From Oscillospiraceae bacterium (lineage in GTDB: Bacteria > Bacillota > Clostridia > Oscillospirales > Oscillospiraceae), in NCBI GenBank assembly GCA_015068495.1, contig SVKL01000006.1, positions 40,704-104,703 of the forward strand: a stretch of DNA of 64,000 bases. The letters are read 5' to 3'. A program made the position numbers and the translations under genes. Below the pieces are notes generated by a model. That model searched no databases and was not told where the DNA came from. It worked only from the letters and a program-made list of their open reading frames with translations. Positions 58,280 through 64,000 of the stretch are shown here, in pieces. Each line of letters starts with the position of its first letter. The first letter of the stretch is position 1.

Positions 58280-60727
58280 ATGAAAAACAGAAATATCCGT
58301 TTCATTCGCTTTATTGCCTTCCTCACAGTTTTGGTAATGCTTTTGTCCGCCTGCGGCTCCAAGAAGCCTGCAAGCACGCCAACCGACGGCATTTCCGCTA
58401 CTGTCAGCGGCTCTGTGCTGAAAAACTGTGAAAAAGCGTTAAAAGACTACACAGCAGAAGCCGGCAATGCCGATGGCGCAATCGTCTTTTCTGACGGCGC
58501 GTATTTTGCGGTTGTTAACAACAAGCTATATCAGGGGCAGAACATTCAGCCCTACACCTTTGACGGTGCCGGCGAAACCGTTGTGCCTGCCGTTGCCGCC
58601 TTTAGGGGCATTCCCTACATTGAAGACGGCGCCACCGCCAAGGCCTGCAACTACAGCTTCGAGGTAACTGTTGACGGCGCAAAGCATACCTTTGCTTTTT
58701 ACATAGATGGTACGGTGCAAGCGCCTAAGTTTGTTACGCTGTATAATAAAGACAACGTGCAGATTTCCAAGGGCGTTGCCGATGCTGCTGTTTCCGAAAC
58801 TGTCTCCGAATTCAAAATAAAGAACGTGATTTATATGATTGCAGACGGCGGTGGCTACGACAATTTCACTCTTGCTCACAAGGTAAAGCAGGAAATGATG
58901 AATCGCGGCACCAACAAATTGGCCGGTGCAAAAACCGAGGTAACCAACAATTTGTTGTCCCAGCTGGGCAAAAGCGCCGTCAACGGTCTGTATTTGAACG
59001 AATTGCTGGTAGGCTCTGCAAACACCCTTTTGCAAGTACCCCACGGAGCCGCAGACAATTACAAGAGTTATATTACCGACTCCTCTGCCGCCGGCACAGC
59101 CCTTTCCTCCGGATACAAGACCACCTACACCTATGCCGGTATCACCTCCGACAGAGTGCCCAGAGCATCCTTGCCGGAGCTTGCCAGAATGAACGGTATG
59201 TCCACCGGCGTGGTAACCACAAAATCCTTTGTGGATGCAACGCCTTTGGCTTTCTACACCGGACATTCCATTGACAGAGAAGAGAACATCGACAACAGCA
59301 TTCAGGCGCTGCTCAGCGGCGTGGATGTAGTAATCGGTGAGGGTACGGAATACGGCGATTTGAATTACATTGACGAATCTACCCATCCGGAAATCTCCGC
59401 TTCCAAGCTGGGCTATACCGTTGCAAGAACCAAAACAGAACTTTTATCAAAAGCTGCCGACGCTACAAAGCTGTGGGCTCCCATTCTGGGCGTTACACAC
59501 ACGCTGAAGGAGCTGAAGGATTACGACTGCGACACCACAACCGACCACATCACCTTTGATGTAGATGCGGCAGACTCTGCAGAGCAGCCCTCCCTTTTGG
59601 ATATGACAAAATCAGCCCTGCAGGTGCTGGGCACCAACATCAACAATCCCGAGGGCTTCTTCCTGATGATTGAAGGCGGCGCACTGGACAATGCCGCTGA
59701 GGGTGGATATTTGCGTCCCACAATCGGCGAATATCTGGCTTTTGACGAAGCATTCGGCTATTGTGTGGATTGGGCAGCCAAGCGTGGCGATACCATTGTG
59801 ATTGCTGTTCCGGACCACGATTCCGGCGGATTTTCCGGAATTGAAAGCTGTGAAAAAGCCCTGATTGACAGCCTCATTACGGGAAAAATCGGAGACGAAG
59901 ATTTCCACAGTATGGTCAGTTTCAGCGAAGCAGAACGTGCCCTTGCGGATATGGGTGAGGACACAAGCAAGATGGAGCTGCAGCGGGGTCACACCGATAT
60001 GCCCGTGCCCATCAGCCTGTATGCGCCGGAGGGCATCCGGGAAGAGCTGCTGAAAAACATGACCCTTCCCACCGCTGCCGGAGATGTTCGCACAGGTGAC
60101 AGCGAATATTATGTGGATAACACCGGCGGCACGCTCACTTGGTATGCATCTTCCGCTCTGAATCCGGATTATTTGATCGATAACACCAAAATTGCCCCTG
60201 CCATTGCCAAAACCTTGAATTTGGGTTCCTTGGATGATGCCACAAACGTTCTGTTTAACAAAGTGGACTCCAAAATCGGCAGCATTACCATTCACAATAC
60301 CCTGCTGGAAAACGGCTACGGCGCGTATAACGGCGTTACATTCACCACAAAGGACAAGACCCTTAGTGTCGACAGAAACACCGGAAACGTTACAGTAAAC
60401 GGGCAGAAACAGGACAACCCGAAAATCGGCAACCACGTCCCCAAATCTGTCTTTATTCTGGAAGAAAACGGTCAGCCGGACGTAGGCAGCTTCTATGTCC
60501 CCTATAGTGTACTGACTGACGCCAAGCTGGGCTGGGCTGTCACAATTGATTGTGAGGACTTCGGCTTTGGCAAGGTGCTTTATGCCGCAGGAACAGAAGC
60601 AATTACCCTGCCGGCTGCGCCGGAAGGCAAGCAAATCATTTACACCGACGGCACAGCGGTCTACAATGCCGGAGATACAATCTCTTACAGCGGCGCTAAC
60701 GTAGCCCTGAAAGCCTACACCAAATAA
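58280..60727 (+). CDS. Alkaline phosphatase superfamily lipoprotein
   Basis: An 815-aa lipoprotein (lipobox LLSAC, Cys25). An N-terminal region of about 180 residues unlike PhoA precedes the phosphatase core: IYMIADGGGYDNF (first metal Asp), YITDSSAAGTALSSG (nucleophile Ser), TTKSFVDATPLAFYTGHS, MIEGGALDNAAEGG, IAVPDHDSGGF and QRGHTDMPVP. The metal-ligand position equivalent to E. coli His331 reads Glu. Residues about 560-815 are a beta-rich C-terminal extension ending in a GKQIIYTDGTAVYNAGDTISYSG-type repeat. Start at 58280 chosen so that AAGGA is upstream. Monocistronic; probably releases phosphate outside the cell. Confidence 0.88.
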   Translation: MKNRNIRFIRFIAFLTVLVMLLSACGSKKPASTPTDGISATVSGSVLKNCEKALKDYTAEAGNADGAIVFSDGAYFAVVNNKLYQGQNIQPYTFDGAGETVVPAVAAFRGIPYIEDGATAKACNYSFEVTVDGAKHTFAFYIDGTVQAPKFVTLYNKDNVQISKGVADAAVSETVSEFKIKNVIYMIADGGGYDNFTLAHKVKQEMMNRGTNKLAGAKTEVTNNLLSQLGKSAVNGLYLNELLVGSANTLLQVPHGAADNYKSYITDSSAAGTALSSGYKTTYTYAGITSDRVPRASLPELARMNGMSTGVVTTKSFVDATPLAFYTGHSIDREENIDNSIQALLSGVDVVIGEGTEYGDLNYIDESTHPEISASKLGYTVARTKTELLSKAADATKLWAPILGVTHTLKELKDYDCDTTTDHITFDVDAADSAEQPSLLDMTKSALQVLGTNINNPEGFFLMIEGGALDNAAEGGYLRPTIGEYLAFDEAFGYCVDWAAKRGDTIVIAVPDHDSGGFSGIESCEKALIDSLITGKIGDEDFHSMVSFSEAERALADMGEDTSKMELQRGHTDMPVPISLYAPEGIREELLKNMTLPTAAGDVRTGDSEYYVDNTGGTLTWYASSALNPDYLIDNTKIAPAIAKTLNLGSLDDATNVLFNKVDSKIGSITIHNTLLENGYGAYNGVTFTTKDKTLSVDRNTGNVTVNGQKQDNPKIGNHVPKSVFILEENGQPDVGSFYVPYSVLTDAKLGWAVTIDCEDFGFGKVLYAAGTEAITLPAAPEGKQIIYTDGTAVYNAGDTISYSGANVALKAYTK

Positions 60728-60731
60728 GCAT

Positions 60732-60762
60732 AAAAACACCCGGAAACATTCCGGGTGTTTTT
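60732..60762. terminator. Bidirectional terminator between alkaline phosphatase and PII-like genes
   Basis: AAAAACACCCGGAA/TTCCGGGTGTTTTT (14 bp, 3-nt loop) with T-tracts on both strands. Confidence 0.9.
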
Positions 60763-61098
60763 TTATATATTTTCTTCTTCCGGCAGCTTTACCAAGCCTG
60801 CCACATCGGAGACCGGCAGACAAAACGCAATCCCCTGCGCCTTTTGACCCATACCCATACGGGTATAGAGGGCATTGAGCACGTTGTCGCGGATTTCTTT
60901 CTCTACTACCATCATCAGAATTTCCTTTTCTGCGTGGACGGTGATACCGAAAAAGGTAGCTTCCTTCTCCCGGGCAACACCACGGGCGTTGAGAATCGTG
61001 CCGCCCCGGACGCCCTGTTCACGGGCTACATCCATTGCTTCCTCTGCAAAGCCGGAATTTACAATTACAAAAATCACTTCGTGATTGTCTGTCTTCAT
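60763..61098 (-). CDS. PII-like signalling protein
   Basis: A 111-aa protein with the ferredoxin-like PII fold pattern: VIFVIVNSGFAEEAMDVAREQGVRGGTILNARG (strand-helix-strand leading to the loop), then HAEKEILMMVVEKEIRDNVLNAL and a C-terminal GIAFCLPVSDVAGL. It lacks the canonical GlnB T-loop uridylylation Tyr motif, so it is a PII-like rather than classical nitrogen regulator. GGGAGG precedes ATG. It is the third gene of the DUF1538 operon. Confidence 0.85.
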   Translation of the reverse strand: MKTDNHEVIFVIVNSGFAEEAMDVAREQGVRGGTILNARGVAREKEATFFGITVHAEKEILMMVVEKEIRDNVLNALYTRMGMGQKAQGIAFCLPVSDVAGLVKLPEEENI

Positions 61099-61113
61099 AG
61101 CAAGTCCTCCCTC

Positions 61114-61467
61114 TTACCGGTTATTGCTCAAAAACCGGTAGATATTCACACCGATCACGCTGGAAAGCGGAACGGCAAAACAGATTCCCTTTCCGTTCCG
61201 AATCGTCGAAAACTTCTCTTCCAGACATTTCATAACCGAATCCACCATATCCTCACGGACAGTGCTGATTATCACTGCCTTATGGATATTCAACCCCAGC
61301 ATATCTACCAGCTCTGAATTGGCAGTTCCCTTGCCGCCGGTAACCAATTGAAGGTTAATTTCAAACTGACTCAGAACATCCAAATAAAACTCTGCCTTGG
61401 GACGGTCCACCACGGTAAATAACAGCTTCAGCTTTTTGATTGCCGATTCGCTCACAGTATTTGCCAT
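61114..61467 (-). CDS. Second PII-like protein
   Basis: A 117-aa protein with the same overall pattern (KLKLLFTVVDRPKAEFYLDVLSQFEINLQLVTGGKGTANSELVDMLGL; KAVIISTVREDMVDSVMKCLEEKFS; GKGICFAVPLSSVIGVNIY) but clearly divergent from its neighbour, so the two may form distinct trimers or a heterotrimer. GGGAGG precedes ATG; 12 nt after the DUF1538 gene. Confidence 0.8.
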   Translation of the reverse strand: MANTVSESAIKKLKLLFTVVDRPKAEFYLDVLSQFEINLQLVTGGKGTANSELVDMLGLNIHKAVIISTVREDMVDSVMKCLEEKFSTIRNGKGICFAVPLSSVIGVNIYRFLSNNR

Positions 61468-61479
61468 ATCCGTACCTCC

Positions 61480-63003
61480 CTATACAAAGTTGATGATCTG
61501 CTGATCATCCGCATCCAGAATCCGCTTCATTGCCCGCTTGTGCTGAACGTGGTTATGAATCACAGCCCGGAAGCCCAGCATCTGGATAGTAATCAGCGGC
61601 GCCATAGCAACCAACGCCACAACACCGAAAGCATCCTGCAGAACTGCGCCTTCTCCCTGAATACCCATACAAACGCCAATGGCAAAGGGCAGGATAAAAC
61701 CGGAGGTCATAGGGCCGCTTGCCACACCGCCGGAGTCGAAGGCAATGGCAGTATACACCGGAGGCACAAACAGCGACAGCGCCAAGGATATGAAGTAACC
61801 GGGAACGATATAGTGTGCCAAAGAAAAGTCATAGACGATTCGCACCATAGACAGGGCAATCGCTCCGCCAACGCCGATGCACAGACCAATCAGCATAGAC
61901 CGCTTGGTGATATAGCCGCCGGTAACCTCCTCCACCTGACCGTTCAGCACGTGAATGGCCGGCTCGGCAAGCACCACCAAAACGCCCATAACAAGGCCCA
62001 AGCCCACAACAAGGTAGGAATTCATTTCCGCCAGTGAAACGCCCAGCTTATAGCCGATGGGCATAAAACCCACATTGACACCGGTTAGGAACATCACAAG
62101 ACCCACATAGGTAAGAATAACGCCCATACCGATTCGCAGTAATTGCCGCTTCGGCAGCTTCAGGAACAGAAGCTGACAGGCTAGGAAGAACACCACAATC
62201 ATTCCCAGCGCCAAGCCCACCTCTTTGCAGGTATGCAGCGCCGTGTGCAGAAATGCATCAGCAATGTTGTTACTGACGCTGAAATCCGGCACCTGATAAG
62301 AAAGCTCTGAGGTTGAGAACACACCCAGCAGCAGCACTGCAAGTATGGGGCCGACAGAACACAGCGCTACCATACCGAAGCTGTTTTCCTGAGAATGACG
62401 GTCGCCCAAAATCTTTGAAATGCCAACGCATAGCGCCATAATAAAAGGAACCGTGATAGGACCTGTGGTCACACCGCCGGAATCAAACGCCATTGGCATC
62501 AGCGGCAGATTGCCGTTGACTGCCAGCAGAAGCGCCAAGGCAAACAGCAGCATATAGCACAGCATCAGTATCATCGCCAGCCGGCGCCGAAATACGATGC
62601 GCAGAATTGCAACAATCAAAAACAAGCCTACGCCAATACCCACTGTAAAAATCAGCACAGTACCGTTCAGCACGGAGCTTACCTGTTTTGCCAGCACCTG
62701 CAGATCCGGCTCTGCTACGGTAATCAGAAGCCCCATCACAAAGCAAACAATCAAGAGCAGCTTCAGATTCCGCTGTCTGGAAAGGCCGGAGCCCACGTGG
62801 GTACCCATAGGCGTCATAGCGAGGTCTGCACCCATATTAAACAGACCGATGCCCAAAATCAGCAGCACCGCGCCAACCGTAAAGGAAATCAGCTCTTCCG
62901 GTGAGAAGTTAAACCAAGGTAGCAAGGAAATCAAATATACAATCAGCGTGATAGGCAGTGCAGAAATCAGCGCCTCCCAAATCTTACTGCGGAGCTCTCT
63001 CAC
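61480..63003 (-). CDS. DUF1538 multi-pass membrane protein
   Basis: A 507-aa protein with about twelve hydrophobic segments and a clear internal duplication: FDSGGVTTGPITVPFIMALCVGISK... in the first half and FDSGGVASGPMTSGFILPFAIGVC... in the second; also paired TVAEPDLQVLAKQV and VLAEPAIHVLNGQV. These are DUF1538 hallmarks. The repeat and the neighbouring PII-like proteins suggest a regulated transporter; substrate unknown. The start is probably GTG at 63003, ten bases after AAGGAG; the ORF-track GTG at 63012 is too close to it. Confidence 0.88.
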   Translation of the reverse strand: MRELRSKIWEALISALPITLIVYLISLLPWFNFSPEELISFTVGAVLLILGIGLFNMGADLAMTPMGTHVGSGLSRQRNLKLLLIVCFVMGLLITVAEPDLQVLAKQVSSVLNGTVLIFTVGIGVGLFLIVAILRIVFRRRLAMILMLCYMLLFALALLLAVNGNLPLMPMAFDSGGVTTGPITVPFIMALCVGISKILGDRHSQENSFGMVALCSVGPILAVLLLGVFSTSELSYQVPDFSVSNNIADAFLHTALHTCKEVGLALGMIVVFFLACQLLFLKLPKRQLLRIGMGVILTYVGLVMFLTGVNVGFMPIGYKLGVSLAEMNSYLVVGLGLVMGVLVVLAEPAIHVLNGQVEEVTGGYITKRSMLIGLCIGVGGAIALSMVRIVYDFSLAHYIVPGYFISLALSLFVPPVYTAIAFDSGGVASGPMTSGFILPFAIGVCMGIQGEGAVLQDAFGVVALVAMAPLITIQMLGFRAVIHNHVQHKRAMKRILDADDQQIINFV

Positions 63004-63035
63004 ATATATCACACTCCTTGAATTTCATTTGATTT

Positions 63036-63064
63036 AGTATACCATAAAACGGTTTCCCCGTAAA
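63036..63064 (-). promoter_or_regulatory. Promoter of the DUF1538/PII operon
   Basis: Minus-strand TTTACG and TATACT are 17 nt apart, just after the tuf terminator and about 33 nt before the GTG start. Confidence 0.5.
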
Positions 63065-63096
63065 GAAAAAAATCCCCCGGTCAAAGACCGGGGGAT
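63065..63096 (-). terminator. Intrinsic terminator of tuf
   Basis: ATCCCCCGGTC/GACCGGGGGAT (11 bp, 3-nt loop) followed on the minus strand by seven T. Confidence 0.9.
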
Positions 63097-63118
63097 CTGT
63101 TCATCTAAGAATCAAGAA

Positions 63119-64000
63119 TTACTCGTAGATCTCGGTAACAACGCCGGAACCAACGGTACGGCCGCCTTCACGGATAGCGAAACGCAGGCCCTTCTCGATA
63201 GCGATGGGGGTGATCAGCTCAACGTTCATAACAACGTTATCGCCGGGCATACACATCTCAGTGCCCTCGGGCAGGTTGATGATGCCGGTAACGTCGGTGG
63301 TACGGAAGTAGAACTGAGGACGGTAGTTGTTGAAGAAAGGAGTATGACGGCCGCCTTCTTCCTTGGACAGGACGTAAACCTGGCCAGCGAACTTGGTCAG
63401 AGGCTTGATGGAGCCGGGCTTGCAGAGAACCTGGCCTCTCTCAATTTCCTTCTTGTCAACACCACGCAGCAGAGCGCCGATGTTATCGCCAGCTTCTGCG
63501 TAGTCCAGCAGCTTGTGGAACATTTCGATGTCGGTACATACGGTTTCCTTCTTCTCTTCGCGCAGACCAACGATCTCAACCTTGTCGTTCTTGTTGATAA
63601 CGCCACGCTCAACACGACCGGTAGCAACAGTACCACGGCCGGAGATGGTGAAGACGTCCTCAACGGGCATCAGGAAGGGCATATCAGCCTTACGGTCGGG
63701 AGTGGGGATATAGTTGTCAACAGCATCCATCAGTTCCTTGATGCAAGCGAACTCGGGAGCGTCCTTGTCGTTGGACTCGGAGATCAGAGCATTCAGAGCG
63801 GAACCCTTAATGATGGGCACATCGTCGCCGGGGAACTCGTAGAAGGACAGAGTCTCACGGATCTCCATCTCAACCAGCTCCAGCAGCTCTTCGTCGTCAA
63901 CCAGGTCAGCCTTGTTCATGAAAACAACGATAGCGGGCACGCCAACCTGACGAGCCAGCAGCAGGTGCTCCTTGGTCTGAGCCATGGGGCCGTCGGTAGA
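63119..64000 (-). CDS. tuf: Elongation factor Tu, N-terminus beyond window
   Basis: The visible 293 residues start inside the G domain ([39 protein letters not shown], with the NKAD GTP-binding motif) and include the complete domains II and III ([60 protein letters not shown]). Roughly 105 N-terminal residues lie past base 64000. EF-Tu delivers aminoacyl-tRNA to the ribosome. The ORF-track start at MAQTKEH is internal. Confidence 0.98.
   Translation of the reverse strand, partial: STDGPMAQTKEHLLLARQVGVPAIVVFMNKADLVDDEELLELVEMEIRETLSFYEFPGDDVPIIKGSALNALISESNDKDAPEFACIKELMDAVDNYIPTPDRKADMPFLMPVEDVFTISGRGTVATGRVERGVINKNDKVEIVGLREEKKETVCTDIEMFHKLLDYAEAGDNIGALLRGVDKKEIERGQVLCKPGSIKPLTKFAGQVYVLSKEEGGRHTPFFNNYRPQFYFRTTDVTGIINLPEGTEMCMPGDNVVMNVELITPIAIEKGLRFAIREGGRTVGSGVVTEIYE

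Noticed and set aside
58526-60823. Minus-strand ORFs of 286 and 403 aa opposite alkaline phosphatase
   Set aside because: No family features, no ribosome binding site, antisense to intact catalytic motifs.
1-64000. CRISPR arrays, tRNA genes, prophage or insertion sequences
   Set aside because: No regularly spaced repeats, no cloverleaf-like sequence with a CCA-type end, and no transposase, integrase or phage protein seen in any frame.

Overview
This window reads as a chromosomal segment of an anaerobic, spore-forming-type Clostridia, most likely an uncultured gut Oscillospirales/Oscillospiraceae member. That call rests on the Firmicutes gene order (gmk-rpoZ-priA-def-fmt-rsmB-rlmN-stp-pknB-rsgA), a SPOCS/LysM sporulation-type protein, remA, cdaA-cdaR, strong AGGAGG ribosome binding sites, consensus sigma-A promoters with 17-nt spacers, and fermentation genes (ackA, an L-lactate dehydrogenase family gene). 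I see no tRNA, rRNA, CRISPR array, prophage or insertion sequence. Almost every gene lies on the minus strand.

Layout. (1) 1-17374: a long minus-strand sugar-uptake locus. From its promoter it runs: AraC-type response regulator, YesM-type sensor kinase, a 953-aa hybrid solute-binding protein, two permeases, a secreted NHL/TPR protein with a C-terminal anchor, a YIP1 membrane protein, a membrane-anchored DUF5696 protein, a second permease pair and a lipoprotein binding protein. After a terminator and an intergenic palindromic repeat comes a second, paralogous binding protein cut by the window edge. No ABC ATPase is encoded here. (2) 17467-20428: an ABC exporter and a YesL-like DUF624 protein, then a hairpin-rich gap that may encode a small RNA. 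(3) 20427-22172: a SPOCS/LysM protein and a 49-aa membrane protein missed by the ORF track. (4) 22180-27049: the complete livKHMGF branched-chain amino acid importer. (5) 27114-31099: a PbpA-like transpeptidase, an FHA-FtsW/RodA fusion, and endonuclease IV. (6) 31161-33801, plus strand: a DUF1858 protein, trmK-nif3 and yebC. (7) 33807-39393: ldh, pepT, ackA, and on the plus strand tmcAL and an unknown membrane-anchored protein. (8) 39387-53645: the core macromolecular-synthesis and signalling block cdaA-cdaR-yicC-remA-gmk-rpoZ-priA-def-fmt-rsmB-rlmN-stp-pknB-rsgA. (9) 53664-57685: murD-ispD-ispF, a DUF3343 protein and a class V aminotransferase/cysteine desulfurase. (10) 57691-60763, plus strand: RNase P RNA and an alkaline phosphatase lipoprotein. 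(11) 60763-64000: two PII-like proteins with a DUF1538 membrane protein, then the 3' part of tuf.

The best candidates for under-described biology are the two-component/dual-importer locus with its NHL-TPR, YIP1 and DUF5696 partners; the DUF1538 transporter-like protein with two PII-like regulators; the FHA-FtsW fusion in a genome that also carries PrkC/Stp; and two places where the 3' arm of an intrinsic terminator contains the Shine-Dalgarno of the next small gene. All functional statements come from reading motifs and context; no database search was run.
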